This document shows, piece after piece, positions 1 through 14,430 of a DNA stretch of 64,000 bases. Location: NCBI RefSeq assembly GCF_050948175.1, contig NW_027490180.1, positions 868,001 through 932,000 on the forward strand. Direction: 5' to 3'. The notes under the pieces are model-generated. The model was given only the letters and a program-made list of their open reading frames with translations. It did not search any database and was not told where the DNA came from. Positions within the stretch are counted from its first letter, which is position 1. Every line of letters begins with the position of its first letter. Source of the DNA: Xylocopa sonorina (Eukaryota; Arthropoda; Insecta; Hymenoptera; Apidae). Position numbers and translations under genes: made by a program.

Positions 1-25
1 TTCTTTTGAGGTGAATACGAGGTAT
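1..25 (-). repeat. End of a minus-oriented satellite array
   Basis: These bases are the last part of a satellite monomer in reverse orientation: the TTCTTTTGAG-GTGAATACGAGG stretch matches the inverse of the usual monomer. They run straight into the boundary module. The same minus-to-module junction is seen whole at 41,390-41,414 and 58,290-58,311, so the window begins just inside a minus array. Confidence 0.8.
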
Positions 26-771
26 CACGTCCGGTGAAACTATTTTCCGTTGCTCCGGAGGCTTTACGACACGAGCCTATTTTTCGGAAATAGAAATACG
101 ATGCCTGAACCTCACATTGAGGTGGCTAACGATCTAGAACTAGAGGTTTCGACCCCTCGGTAGGAGATCTCGAGTCAGAGTGTGTGCTCTGAAGACGCGT
201 CTCTGACCTCCTCGGTTCGCGGGACGCTACGGTCGCGAACGCTCGTGGTAGGGAGATCGCGGTCCCGCGAGTGGGCGACTCGCGTCTCGAGGCGGAGAGC
301 GCCTAGTCCAGCGAGTGGGGACCCGCGGCTCGTGGTGGGGCTAGCGGCGCATGCCGCATGCCGGACGCATCTTACTTAGTGTAACTTAGATCTAGGAATT
401 CTTATATATGCGTCATGATATGGTATGTATGTCCTAGCTTAGAAGTAATATATAGGATCTAGCAGATCCTGTTCCCCGAATTGGAAAAGACCCCATTCAG
501 GTGATGGGCTGCGGCTACGTCTTCCTGCTGGACGGAATCCTCGGTGCGAGGGAGATAGGGCTGCCCGTCCTTGGTGCGGGCGAGACAGGTATACTCGGTG
601 GTGCGAGTGAGGCAGCGGAACTCGGTGTGAGTGAGCGCGTGCAGGTATCCGCGTGCGAACACTTACAGTTGCTGGTTCTGCAGGCGAGTTTGGCTGGTTG
701 CATGCGTCCAGGGGTTGATGCTGGGGGGTGCGAGAAGGTTGAAGGGTGGCAGGCGGTACGCATGACGTCAC
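26..771 (+). repeat. Boundary module copy 1 (GC-rich spacer, internally deleted)
   Basis: A GC-rich, non-satellite segment that begins CACGTCCGGTGAAACTATTTTCCG and ends in TGACGTCACA just before plus-oriented satellite. It shares both ends with 41,414-42,810 and 58,311-59,837. Compared with copy 3 it lacks about 780 bp, jumping from the first TATTTTTCGG block (about position 90) to the block containing AAATAGAAATACGATGCC. The right half holds short GC-rich, repeat-like words (CTCGGTGCGAG, CTCGGTGTGAG and similar). Open frames of about 100-120 codons exist on both strands of the right half, but no domain is recognised and high GC alone can keep frames open. It may be a remnant of a mobile element. 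It lies at a minus-to-plus switch of the satellite. Confidence 0.8.
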
Positions 772-848
772 AAAATGCGACACTTCCTCTCTAGGAAATT
801 CAGTTCCCAATATATCTCTGTATCGAAGCTATAGAGTTCTAATTCTCC

Positions 849-1620
849 TTAAATCGCAATATCGCATCTCATTTCTATGTTTCGTGATAAGATATAATAT
901 TCATTGCGAATGTGTTATGTACACCTCGCATTCACTTCAAAAGAATGTAAATGCGACTATTGCTTGCTAGGAAATAGCGTTTGCAGATGTCTACGTATCG
1001 TAGCAATAAAGTTCTAATGCTACTTAAATCGCGATATCGCATCTCATCTATATGTTTCGTGATAAGATATAATATTCATTGCGAAGTGTCATGTATACCT
1101 CGTATTCGATTCAAAAGAATGTAAGAGCGACACTTCCATGCTAGGAAATAGCGTTTGCAGATGTGTCCGCATCGAGGCCATAGAGTTCTAATGCTTCTTA
1201 CAACACGATATCGCATCTCTCTTCTATGTTTCATGATAAGATATAATATTCAGTGCGAAGTCTCATGTATACCTCGTATTCATTTCAAAAGAATGTAAGT
1301 GCGACACATACATGCTAGGAAATAGCGTTTGCAGATGTCTCCGCATCGAGGCCATAGAGTTCTAATGCATCTTAAAACGCGATATCGCATCTCTCTTCTA
1401 TGTTTCATGATAAGATATAATATTCATTGCGAAGTGTCATGTATACCTCATATTCTTTCCAAACGAATGTAAGTGCAACACTCCATTGCTAGGAAACAGC
1501 TTATTCAGATGTCTACGTATCGTAGCAATAGTGTTCTAATGCTACTTAAATCGCGATATCGCATCTCTTTTCTATCTTTCGTGATAAGATATAATATTCA
1601 TTGCGAAGTGTCATGTACAC
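849..1620 (+). repeat. Satellite block duplicated at offset 11,488
   Basis: Private variants here recur at 12,337-13,108 at a constant offset of 11,488 bp. Examples are TGCGAATGTGT, GCAATAAAGTTC, GTGTCCGCATCG and GTGCAACACT. The match continues beyond about 1,630 only after one whole monomer (174 bp) is skipped, so the offset becomes 11,662. This is the pattern expected from unequal exchange in register. Confidence 0.85.
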
Positions 1621-2804
1621 CTCGTATTCACTTAAAAGAATGTAAATGCGACACTTCCGTGCTAGGAAATAGCGTCTGCAGATGTCTACGCGTCGGGGCA
1701 ATAGAGTTCTAATGCTTCTTAAAACGCGAGATCTTATCTCACTTCTATGTTTCATGATAAGTTATAATATTCATTGCGAAGTGCCACGTATTCCTCGTAT
1801 TCACTCCAAACAAATGTAAATGCGGCACTTCCTTGCTAGGACATGGCATTTGCAGATGTCTACGTATCGCAGCAATAGTGTTCTAATGCTTCTCAAAACG
1901 CGATATCGCATCTCATCTATATGTTTCGTGATAAGATATAATATTCATTGCGAAGTGTCATGTATACCTCGTATTCACTTCAAAAGAATGAAAATGCGAC
2001 TATTCCTTGCTAGGAAATGGCGTTTGCAGATGCCTACGTATCGTAGCAATAGAGTTCTAATGCTTCTTAGATCCCGATATAGCATCTTATTTCTATGTTT
2101 CGTGATAAGATATAATGTTCTTTGCGAAGTGTCATGTACACCTCGTATTCACTACAAAGGAATGTAAATGCGACACTTCCATGCTAGGAAATAGCGTTTG
2201 CAGATGTCTACGTATCGTAGCAATAGAGTTCTAATACTACTTAAATCGCGATATCGCATCTCGTTTCTATGTTTTGTGATAAGATATAATATTCATTGCG
2301 AGGTGTCATGTACACCTCGTATTCACTTCAAAAGAATGTAAATGCGACACTTCCTTGCTAGGATATAGCGTATACAGATGTCTACGTATCGTAGCAATAG
2401 AGAGACCTAATGCTACTTAAATCGCGATATCGCATCTCATTTCTATGTTTCGTGATAAGATATAATATTCATTGCGAAGTGTCATGTATACCTCATATTC
2501 ACTTCAAAAGAATGTAAGTGCGACACTTCCATGCTAGGAAATAGCGTTTGCAGAAGTCTCCGCATCGAGGCCATAGAGTTCTAATGCTTCTTAAAAGGCG
2601 ATATCGCATCTCTCTTCTATGTTTCATGATAAGATATAATATTCATTGCGAAGTGTCATGTACACCTCGTATTCACTACAAAAGAATGTAAATGCGACAC
2701 TTCCTTGCTAGGAAATAGCGTATTCAGATGTCTACGTATCGTAGCAATAGAGAGACCTAATGCTACTTAAATCGCGATATCGCATCTCATTTCTATGTTT
2801 CGTG

Positions 2805-4335
2805 ATAAGATATAATATTCATTGCTAAGTGTCATGTATACCTCGTATTCACTTCAAAAGTATGTAAAAGCGAATCTTCCTTGCTAGGAAATAGCGTTTG
2901 CAGATGTCTACGTATCGTAGCAACGGAGTTCTAATTCTTCTCAGAACTCGATATCGCATCTCATTTCTATGCTTCATGATAAGATATAATATTCATTGCG
3001 AAGTGTCATGTACACCTCGTATTCACTTCAAAAGAATGTAAATACGACTACTGCTTGCTAGGAAATAGCGTTTGCAGATGTCACCGCATCGAGACCATAG
3101 ATTTCTAATGCTTCTTAAAACGCGCTATCGCATCCCTCATCCGTGTTTCATGATAAGATATAATATTCATTGCGAAGTGTCACGTATACCTCGTATTCAC
3201 TCCAAACAAATGTAAATGCGACGTTTCCATCCTAAGAAATAGCGTTTGCAGATGTCTACGTATCGTGGCAATAGAGTCCTAATGCTTCTTAAAACGCTAT
3301 ATGGCATCCCATTTCTATGCTTCATGATAAGATATAATATTGATTGCGAAGCGTCATGAATACCTCGTATTCACTCCAAACGAATGTAAACGCGACATTT
3401 CCTTGCTAGAAAATAGCGTATTCAGATGTCTACGTATTTTAGCAATAGTGTTCTAATGCTACTTAAATCGCAATATCGCATCTCATTTCTATGTTTCGTG
3501 ATAGGATATAATATTCATTGCGAAGTGTCATGCATACCTCGTATTCCCTTCAAAAGAATGTAAATGCGACTATTGCTTGCTAGGAAATGGCGTTTGCAGA
3601 TGTCTACGTATCGTAGCAATACTGTTCTAATTCTACTTAAATCGCGATATCGCATTACATTTATATGTTTCGTGATAAGATATAATATTCATTGCGAAGT
3701 GTCATGTATACCTCCTATTCACTTCAAAAGAATGTAAATGCGACTATTCCTTTCTAGGAAATAGAGTTTGCAGATGCCTACATATCGTAGCAATAGAATT
3801 CTAATGCTACTTAAATCGCGATATCGCATCTCATTTATATGTTTCGTGATAAGATATAACACTCATTGCGAAGTGTCATGTATACCTCGTATTCATTTCA
3901 AAAGAATCTAAATGCGACACTTCAATGCTAGGAAATAGCGTTTGCAGGTATTTCCGCATCGAGGCAATTGGGTTCTAATGCTTCTTAAAACGCGATATCG
4001 CATCTCACTTCTGTGTTACATGATAAGATATAATGTTCATTGTGAAGTGTCATGTATACCTCGTATTCACTTCAAAAGAATGTAAATGCGAATATTCCTT
4101 GCTAGGAAATAGCGTTTGCAGATGTCTACGTATCGTAGCAAAAGGGTTCTGATGCTACTTAAATAGCGATATCGCATCCCTCTTCTGTGTTTCATGATAA
4201 GATATAATATTCATTGCGAAGTGTCATTTATACCTCGTACTCACTTCAAAAGAATGTAAGTGCGACACATACATGCTAGGAAATAGCGTTTGCAGAAGTC
4301 TCCGCATCGAGGCCATAGAGTTCTAATGCTTCTTA
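2805..4335 (+). repeat. Satellite block duplicated at offset 11,136
   Basis: The run from CATTGCTAAGTGTCATG through the CAACGGAGTTC monomer and one full 1,044-bp higher-order unit is repeated at about 13,941-15,471 at a constant offset of 11,136 bp (64 monomers of 174 bp). Only scattered substitutions separate the copies. Confidence 0.85.
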
Positions 4336-7300
4336 AAACGCTATATGGCATCCCATTTCTATGCTTCATGATAAGATATAATATTGATTGCGAAGCGTCA
4401 TGAATACCTCGTATTCACTCCAAACGAATGTAAACGCGACATTTCCTTGCTAGAAAATAGCGTATTCAGATGTCTACGTATTTTAGCAATAGTGTTCTAA
4501 TGCTACTTAAATCGCAATATCGCATCTCATTTCTATGTTTCGTGATAGGATATAATATTCATTGCGAAGTGTCATGCATACCTCGTATTCCCTTCAAAAG
4601 AATGTAAATGCGACTATTGCTTGCTAGGAAATGGCGTTTGCAGATGTCTACGTATCGTAGCAATACTGTTCTAATTCTACTTTAATCGCGATATCGCATT
4701 ACATTTATATGTTTCGTGATAAGATATAATATTCATTGCGAAGTGTCATGTATACCTCCTATTCACTTCAAAAGAATGTAAATGCGACTATTCCTTTCTA
4801 GGAAATAGAGTTTGCAGATGCCTACATATCGTAGCAATAGAATTCTAATGCTACTTAAATCGCGATATCGCATCTCATTTATATGTTTCGTGATAAGATA
4901 TAACACTCATTGCGAAGTGTCATGTATACCTCGTATTCATTTCAAAAGAATCTAAATGCGACACTTCAATGCTAGGAAATAGCGTTTGCAGGTATTTCCG
5001 CATCGAGGCAATTGGGTTCTAATGCTTCTTAAAACGCGATATCGCATCTCACTTCTGTGTTACATGATAAGATATAATGTTCATTGTGAAGTGTCTTGTA
5101 TACCTCGTATTCACTTCAAAAGAATGTAAATGCGAATATTCCTTGCTAGGAAATAGCGTTTGCAGATGTCTACGTATCGTAGCAAAAGGGTTCTGATGCT
5201 ACTTAAATAGCGATATCGCATCCCTCTTCTGTGTTTCATGATAAGATATAATATTCATTGCGAAGTGTCATTTATACCTCGTACTCACTTCAAAAGAATG
5301 TAAGTGCGACACATACATGCTAGGAAATAGCGTTTGCAGAAGTCTCCGCATCGAGGCCATAGAGTTCTAATGCTTCTTAAAACGCTATATGGCATCCCAT
5401 TTCTATGCTTCATGATAAGATATAATATTGATTGCGAAGCGTCATGAATACCTCGTATTCACTCCAAACGAATGTAAACGCGACATTTCCTTGCTAGAAA
5501 ATAGCGTATTCAGATGTCTACGTATTTTAGCAATAGTGTTCTAATGCTACTTAAATCGCAATATCGCATCTCATTTCTATGTTTCGTGATAGGATATAAT
5601 ATTCATTGCGAAGTGTCATGCATACCTCGTATTCCCTTCAAAAGAATGTAAATGCGACTATTGCTTGCTAGGAAATGGCGTTTGCAGATGTCTACGTATC
5701 GTAGCAATACTGTTCTAATTCTACTTTAATCGCGATATCGCATTACATTTATATGTTTCGTGATAAGATATAATATTCATTGCGAAGTGTCATGTATACC
5801 TCCTATTCACTTCAAAAGAATGTAAATGCGACTATTCCTTTCTAGGAAATAGAGTTTGCAGATGCCTACATATCGTAGCAATAGAATTCTAATGCTACTT
5901 AAATCGCGATATCGCATCTCATTTATATGTTTCGTGATAAGATATAACACTCATTGCGAAGTGTCATGTATACCTCGTATTCATTTCAAAAGAATCTAAA
6001 TGCGACACTTCAATGCTAGGAAATAGCGTTTGCAGGTATTTCCGCATCGAGGCAATTGGGTTCTAATGCTTCTTAAAACGCGATATCGCATCTCACTTCT
6101 GTGTTACATGATAAGATATAATGTTCATTGTGAAGTGTCTTGTATACCTCGTATTCACTTCAAAAGAATGTAAATGCGAATATTCCTTGCTAGGAAATAG
6201 CGTTTGCAGATGTCTACGTATCGTAGCAAAAGGGTTCTGATGCTACTTAAATAGCGATATCGCATCCCTCTTCTGTGTTTCATGATAAGATATAATATTC
6301 ATTGCGAAGTGTCATTTATACCTCGTACTCACTTCAAAAGAATGTAAGTGCGACACATACATGCTAGGAAATAGCGTTTGCAGAAGTCTCCGCATCGAGG
6401 CCATAGAGTTCTAATGCTTCTTAAAACGCTATATGGCATCCCATTTCTATGCTTCATGATAAGATATAATATTGATTGCGAAGCGTCATGAATACCTCGT
6501 ATTCACTCCAAACGAATGTAAACGCGACATTTCCTTGCTAGAAAATAGCGTATTCAGATGTCTACGTATTTTAGCAATAGCGTTCTAATGCTACTTAAAT
6601 CGCAATATCGCATCTCATTTCTATGTTTCGTGATAGGATATAATATTCATTGCGAAGTGTCATGCATACCTCGTATTCCCTTCAAAAGAATGTAAATGCG
6701 ACTATTGCTTGCTAGGAAATGGCGTTTGCAGATGTCTACGTATCGTAGCAATACTGTTCTAATTCTACTTTAATCGCGATATCGCATTACATTTATATGT
6801 TTCGTGATAAGATATAATATTCATTGCGAAGTGTCATGTATACCTCCTATTCACTTCAAAAGAATGTAAATGCGACTATTCCTTTCTAGGAAATAGAGTT
6901 TGCAGATGCCTACATATCGTAGCAATAGAATTCTAATGCTACTTAAATCGCGATATCGCATCTCATTTATATGTTTCGTGATAAGATATAACACTCATTG
7001 CGAAGTGTCATGTATACCTCGTATTCATTTCAAAAGAATCTAAATGCGACACTTCAATGCTAGGAAATAGCGTTTGCAGGTATTTCCGCATCGAGGCAAT
7101 TGGGTTCTAATGCTTCTTAAAACGCGATATCGCATCTCACTTCTGTGTTACATGATAAGATATAATGTTCATTGTGAAGTGTCTTGTATACCTCGTATTC
7201 ACTTCAAAAGAATGTAAATGCGAACATTCCTTGCTAGGAAATAGCGTTTGCAGATGTCTACGTATCGTAGCAAAAGGGTTCTGATGCTACTTAAATAGCG

Positions 7301-7470
7301 ATATCGCATCCCTCTTCTGTGTTTCATGATAAGATATAATATTCATTGCGAAGTGTCATTTATACCTCGTACTCACTTCAAAAGAATGTAAGTGCGACAC
7401 ATACATGCTAGGAAATAGCGTTTGCAGAAGTCTCCGCATCGAGGCCATAGAGTTCTAATGCTTCTTAAAA
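3281..7470 (+). repeat. 1,044-bp higher-order repeat (6 monomers), four tandem copies
   Basis: The marker CTATATGGCATCCC occurs with its ATGG at 3,301, 4,345, 5,389 and 6,433, spaced exactly 1,044 bp (6 x 174). Within each unit the six monomers keep their own variants in fixed order (GATTGCGAAGCGTCATGAATACC, TACGTATTTTAGC, GCAATACTGTTCTAATTC, TATAACACTC, GCAGGTATTTCCGC, GCAAAAGGGTTCTG). Copies differ by very few bases (for example TTTAATCGC against TTAAATCGC, or CAATAGCG against CAATAGTG), so the amplification is recent. A partial fifth unit with the same markers runs on to about 7,880. Confidence 0.95.
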
Positions 7471-7844
7471 CGCGATATCGCATCTCTCTTCTATGTTTCA
7501 TGATAAGATATAATATTCATTGCGAAGCGTCATGAATACCTCGTATTCGCTCCAAACGAATGTAAACGCGACATTTCCTTGCTAGAAAATAGCGTATTCA
7601 GATGTCTACGTATTTTAGCAATAGTGTTCTAATGCTACTTAAATCGCAATATCGCATCTCATTTCTATGTTTCGTGATAGGATATAATATTCATTGCGAA
7701 GTGTCATGCATACCTCGTATTCCCTTCAAAAGAATGTAAATGCGACTATTGCTTGCTAGGAAATGGCGTTTGCAGATGTCTACGTATCGTAGCAATACTG
7801 TTCTAATTCTACTTAAATCGCGATATCGCATTACATTTATATGT

Positions 7845-8788
7845 TTCGTGATAAGATATAATATTCATTGCGAAGTGTCATGTATACCTCATATTCTTTC
7901 CAAACGAATGTAAGTGCAACACTTCATTGCTAGGAAATAGCTTATTCAGATGTCTACGTATCGTAGCAATAGTGTTCTAATGCTACTTAAATCGCGATAT
8001 CGCATCTCTTTTCTATCTTTCGTGATGAGATATAATATTCATTGCGAAGTGTCATGTACACCTCGTATTCACTACAAAAGAATGTAAATGCGACACTGCC
8101 ATGCTAGGAAATAGCGTCTGCAGATGTCTATGCGTCGAGGCAATAGTGCTCTATTACTTCTTCAAACGCGATATCGCATCTCATTTCTATGTTACGTGAT
8201 AAGATATAATATTCATTGCGAAGTGTCATGTACACCTCGTATTCACTTAAAAGAATGTAAATGCGACACTTCCGTGCTAGGAAATAGCGTCTGCAGATGT
8301 CTACGCGTCGGGGCAATAGAGTTCTAATGCTTCTTAAATCGCGAGATCTTATCTCACTTCTATGTTTCATGATAAGTTATAATATTCATTGCGAAGTGTC
8401 ACGTATTCCTCGTATTCACTCCAAACAAATGTAAATGCGGCACTTCCTTGCTAGGACATGGCATTTGCAGATGTCTACGTATCGCAGCAATAGAGTTCTA
8501 ATGCTTCTCAAAACGCGATATCGCATCTCATCTATATGTTTCGTGATAAGATATAATATTCATTGCGAAGTGTCATGTATACCTCGTATTCACTTCAAAA
8601 GAATGAAAATGCGACTATTCCTTGCTAGGAAATGGCGTTTGCAGATGCCTACGTATCGTAGCAATAGAGTTCTAATGCTTCTTAGATCCCGATATAGCAT
8701 CTCATTTCTATGTTTCGTGATAAGATATAATGTTCTTTGCGAAGTGTCATGAATACCTCGTATTCACTTCAAAAGAATGTAAATGCGA
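7845..8788 (+). repeat. Satellite block duplicated at offset 5,047
   Basis: This block recurs at 12,892-13,835 with a constant offset of 5,047 bp (29 monomers). Shared private variants include GTGCTCTATTACTTCTTC, ACGCGTCGGGGC and TGCGGCACTTCC. A related but shorter version lies at 1,473-2,167. It also contains a perfect 14-bp palindrome, TTCCTAGCTAGGAA, at about 8,793 just beyond the block. Confidence 0.85.
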
Positions 8789-9905
8789 ATCTTCCTAGCT
8801 AGGAAATAGCGTTTGCAGATGCCTACGTATTGCAGCAATAGAGATCTAATGCTTCTTAGATCGCGATAAAGCATCTCATTTCTATGTTTCGTAATAAGAT
8901 ATAATGTTCTTTGCGAAGTCTCATGTATACCTCGCATTCACTTCAAAAGAATGTAAGTGCGACACATACATGCTAGGAAATAGGGTTGGCAGAAGTCTCC
9001 GCATCGAGGCCATAGAGTTCTAATGCTTCTTAAAACGCGATATCGCATCTCTCTTCTATGTTTCATGATAAGATATAATATTCATTGTGCAGTGTTATGT
9101 ATATCTCGTCTATACTTCAAAAGAATGTAAGTGCGACACTTCCATGCTAGGAAATAGCGTCTGCAGATGTCTACGCGTCGAGGCAATAGAGTTCTAATGC
9201 TTCTTAAACCGCGATATCGCAACTCACTTCTATGTTTGGTGATAAGATATAATATTCAATGCGAAGTGTCATGTATACCTCGTATTCACTTCAAAAGAAT
9301 GTAAATGCGACAATTCCTTGCTAGGAAATAGCGTTTGCAGATGCCTACGTATCGTAGCAATAGAGTTCTAATGCTTCTTAGATCGCGATATCGCATCTCA
9401 CATTTATGTTACATGATAAGATATAATATTCATTGCGAAGTGTCATGTACACCTCGTATTCACTTCAAAAGAATGTAAATGCGACACTTCCATGCTAGGA
9501 AATAGCGTCTGCAGATGTCTACACGTCGAGGCAATAGAGTTCTAATGCTTCTTAAAACGCGATATCGCATCTCTCTTCTATGGTTCATGATAAGATATAA
9601 TATTCATTGCGAAGTGTCATCTATACCTCGTATTCTCTCCAAACGAATGTAAATGCGACACTTCCTTGGTAGGAAATAGCGTTTTCAGATGTCTACGTAT
9701 CGTAGCAAAAGGGTTCTAATGCTACTTAAATATCGATATCGCATCCCTCTTCTGTGTTTCATGATAAGATATAATATTCATTGCGAAGTGTCATTTATAC
9801 CTCGTACTCACTTCAAAAGAATGTAAGTGCGACACATACATGCTAGGAAATAGCGTTTGCAGAAGTCTCCGCATCGAGGCCATAGAGTTCTAATGCTTCT
9901 TAAAA

Positions 9906-10950
9906 CGCTATATGGCATCCCATTTCTATGCTTCATGATAAGATATAATATTGATTGCGAAGCGTCATGAATACCTCGTATTCACTCCAAACGAATGTAA
10001 ACGCGACATTTCCTTGCTAGAAAATAGCGTATTCAGATGTCTACGTATTTTAGCAATAGTGTTCTAATGCTACTTAAATCGCAATATCGCATCTCATTTC
10101 TATGTTTCGTGATAGGATATAATATTCATTGCGAAGTGTCATGCATACCTCGTATTCCCTTCAAAAGAATGTAAATGCGACTATTGCTTGCTAGGAAATG
10201 GCGTTTGCAGATGTCTACGTATCGTAGCAATACTGTTCTAATTCTACTTTAATCGCGATATCGCATTACATTTATATGTTTCGTGATAAGATATAATATT
10301 CATTGCGAAGTGTCATGTATACCTCCTATTCACTTCAAAAGAATGTAAATGCGACTATTCCTTTCTAGGAAATAGAGTTTGCAGATGCCTACATATCGTA
10401 GGAATAGAATTCTAATGCTACTTAAATCGCGATATCGCATCTCATTTATATGTTTCGTGATAAGATATAACACTCATTGCGAAGTGTCATGTATACCTCG
10501 TATTCATTTCAAAAGAATCTAAATGCGACACTTCAATGCTAGGAAATAGCGTTTGCAGGTATTTCCGCATCGAGGCAATTGGGTTCTAATGCTCCTTAAA
10601 AACGCGATATCGCATCTCACTTCTATGTTACATGATAAGATATAATGTTCATTGCGAAGTGTCATGTATACCTCGTATTCACTTCAAAAGAATGTATATG
10701 CGAATATTCCTTGCTAGGAAATAGCGTTTGCAGATGTCTACGTATCGTAGCAAAAGGGTTCTGATGCTACTTAAATAGCGATATCGCATCCCTCTTCCGT
10801 GTTTCATGATAAGATATAATATTCATTGCGAAGTGTCATTTATACCTCGTACTCACTTCAAAAGAATGTAAGTGCGACACATACATGCTAGGAAATAGCG
10901 TTTGCAGAAGTCTCCGCATCGAGGCCATAGAGTTCTAATGCTTCTTAAAA
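9906..10950 (+). repeat. Isolated copy of the 1,044-bp higher-order unit
   Basis: The same ordered six-monomer variant set as at 3,281-7,470 is present once here (ATGG marker at 9,912), without tandem neighbours. Small differences exist, including one extra A in a CTCCTTAAAAACGCG run near 10,595. Confidence 0.9.
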
Positions 10951-13900
10951 GGCGATATCGCATCTCTCTTCTATGTTTCATGATAAGATATAATATTCAT
11001 TGCGAAGTGTCATGTACACCTCGTATTCACTACAAAAGAATGTAAATGCGACACTTCCTTGCTAGGAAATGGCGTTTGCAGTTGCCTCCGCATCGAGGCC
11101 ATATATTTCTAATGCTTCTTATATCGCGATATCGCATTTCATTTCTATGATTCGTGATAAGTTATAATATTCATTCCGAAGTGTCATGTATACCACGAAT
11201 TCGCTTCAAAATAATGTAAATGCGACACTTCCATGCTAGGAAATAGCGTTGGCAGATGTCTACGTATCGTAGCAATAGGGTCCTATTGCTTCTTAAAACG
11301 AGATGTCGTATTTCATTTCTATGTTTCGTGATAAGATATAATATTCATTGCGAAGTGTCATGTATACCTCGTATTCACATCAAAAGAATGTAAGTGCGAC
11401 ACTTCCATGCTAGGAAATAGCGTCTGCAGATGTCTACGCGTCGAGGCAATAGAGTTCTAATGCTTCTTAAAACGCGATACCGCAACTCAATTCTATGTTT
11501 CGTGATAAGATATAATATTCATTGCGAAGTGTCATGTATACCTCGTCTTCTCTCCAAGCGAATGTAAATGCGACACTTCCTTGCTAGGAAATAGCGTTTG
11601 CAGATGTCTCCGCATCGAGGCCATAGAGTTCTAATGCTTCTTACAACGCGATATCGCATCTCTCTTCTATGTCTCATGATAAGATATAGTATTCATTGCG
11701 AAGTGTCATGTATACCTCGTATTCACTTCATAAGAATGTAAATGCGAGTATTGCTTGCTAGGAAATAGCGTTTGCAGATGTCAACGTATCGTAGCAATAG
11801 AGTTCAAATGCTACTTAAATCGCGATATCGCATCTCATTTATATGTTTCGTGATGAGATATAATATTCATTGCGAATTCTCATGTATACCTCCTATTCAC
11901 TTCAAAAGAATGTAAGTGCGACATTTCCATGCTAGGAAATAGCGTTTGCAGATGTCTCCTCGTCGAGGCCATAGAGTTCTAATGCTTCTTACAACGCGAT
12001 ACCGCATCTCTCTTCTATGTTTCATGATAAGATATAATATTCATTGCGAAGTCTCATGTATACCTCGTATTCATTTCAAAAGAATGTAAGTGCGACACAT
12101 ACATGCTAGGTAATAGCGTTTGCAGATGTCTCCGCATCGAGGCCATAGATTTCTAATGCATCTTAAAACGCGATATCGCATCTCTCTTCTACGTTTCATG
12201 ATAAGATATAATATTCATTGCGAAGTGTCATGTATACCTCATATTCTTTCCAAACGAATGTAAATGCAACACTTCATTGCTAGGAAATAGCTTATTCAGA
12301 TGTCTACGTATCGTAGCAATAGTGTTCTAATGCTTCTTAAATCGCAATATCGCATCTCATTTCTATGTTTCGTGATAAGATATAATATTCATTGCGAATG
12401 TGTCATGTACACCTCGTATTCACTTCAAAAGAATGTAAATGCGACTATTGCTTGCTAGGAAATAGCGTTTGCAGATGTCTACGTATCGTAGCAATAAAGT
12501 TCTAATGCTACTTAAATCGCGATATCGCATCTCATCTATATGTTTCGTGATAAGATATAATATTCATTGCGAAGTGTCATGTATACCTCGTATTCGATTC
12601 AAAAGAATGTAAGAGCGACACTTCCATGCTAGGAAATAGCGTTTGCAGATGTGTCCGCATCGAGGCCATAGAGTTCTAATGCTTCTTACAACACGATATC
12701 ACATCTCTCTTCTATGTTTCATGATAAGATATAATATTCAGTGCGAAGTCTCATGTATACCTCGTATTCATTTCAAAAGAATGTAAGTGCGACACATACA
12801 TGCTAGGAAATAGCGTTTGCAGATGTCTCCGCATCGAGGCCATAGAGTTCTAATGCATCTTAAAACGCGATATCGCATCTCTCTTCTATGTTTCATGATA
12901 AGATATAATATTCATTGCGAAGTGTCATGTATACCTCATATTCTTTCCAAACGAATGTAAGTGCAACACTTCATTGCTAGGAAATAGCTTATTCAGATGT
13001 CTACGTATCGTAGCAATAGTGTTCTAATGCTACTTAAATCGCGATATCGCATCTCTTTTCTATCTTTCGTGATAAGATATAATATTCATTGCGAAGTGTC
13101 ATGTACACCTCGTATTCACTACAAAAGAATGTAAATGCGACACTGCCATGCTAGGAAATAGCGTCTGCAGATGTCTATGCGTCGAGGCAATAGTGCTCTA
13201 TTACTTCTTCAAACGCGATATCGCATCTCATTTCTATGTTACGTGATAAGATATAATATTCATTGCGAAGTGTCATGTACACCTCGTATTCACTTAAAAG
13301 AATGTAAATGCGACACTTCCGTGCTAGGAAATAGCGTCTGCAGATGTCTACGCGTCGGGGCAATAGAGTTCTAATGCTTCTTAAATCGCGAGATCTTATC
13401 TCACTTCTATGTTTCATGATAAGTTATAATATTCATTGCGAAGTGTCACGTATTCCTCGTATTCACTCCAAGCAAATGTAAATGCGGCACTTCCTTGCTA
13501 GGACATGGCATTTGCAGATGTCTACGTATCGCAGCAATAGAGTTCTAATGCTTCTCAAAACGCGATATCGCATCTCATCTATATGTTTCGTGATAAGATA
13601 TAATATTCATTGCGAAGTGTCATGTATACCTCGTATTCACTTCAAAAGAATGAAAATGCGACTATTCCTTGCTAGGAAATGGCGTTTGCAGATGCCTACG
13701 TATCGTAGCAATAGAGTTCTAATGCTTCTTAGATCCCGATATAGCATCACATTTCTATGTTTCGTGATAAGATATAATGTTCTTTGCGAAGTGTCATGAA
13801 TACCTCGTATTCACTTCAAAAGAATGTAAATGCGACAATTCCTTGCTAGGAAATAGCGTTTGCAGATGCCTACGTATCGTAGCAATAGAGTTCTAATGCT

Positions 13901-14430
13901 TCTTAAAACGCGATATCGCATCTCTCTTCTATGGTTCATGATAAGATATAATATTCATTGCTAAGTGTCATGTATACCTCGTATTCACTTCAAAAGTATG
14001 TAAAAGCGAATCTTCCTTGCTAGGAAATAGCGTTTGCAGATGTCTACGTATCGTAGCAACGGAGTTCTAATTCTTTTCAGAACTCGATATCGCATCTCAT
14101 TTCTATGCTTCATGATAAGACATAATATTCATTGCGAAGTGTCATGTACACCTCGTATTCACTTCAAAAGAATGTAAATACGACTACTGCTTGCTAGGAA
14201 ATAGCGTTTGCAGATGTCACCGCATCGAGACCATAGAGTTCTAATGCTTCTTAAAACGCGATATCGCATCCCTCATCCGTGTTTCATGATAAGATATAAT
14301 ATTCATTGCGAAGTGTCACGTATACCTCGTATTCACTCCAAACAAATGTAAATGCGACGTTTCCATCCTAAGAAATAGCGTTTGCAGATGTCTACGTATC
14401 GTGGCAATAGAGTCCTAATGCTTCTTAAAA

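Noticed and set aside
118..160. Possible tRNA-like A and B boxes (TGGCTAACG and GGTTTCGACCCC) in the boundary module
   Set aside because: The spacing is too short, the flanks do not fold into a tRNA-like cloverleaf by eye, and the region is deleted in copy 2.
1820..2167. Open frames of 60-115 codons recurring through the arrays on both strands
   Set aside because: The monomer length 174 is divisible by three, so frames carry across monomers. The consensus has one stop per monomer in the longest frame (ATGTAAATG), and long frames arise where that stop is mutated (for example ATGAAAATG). They are satellite read-through.
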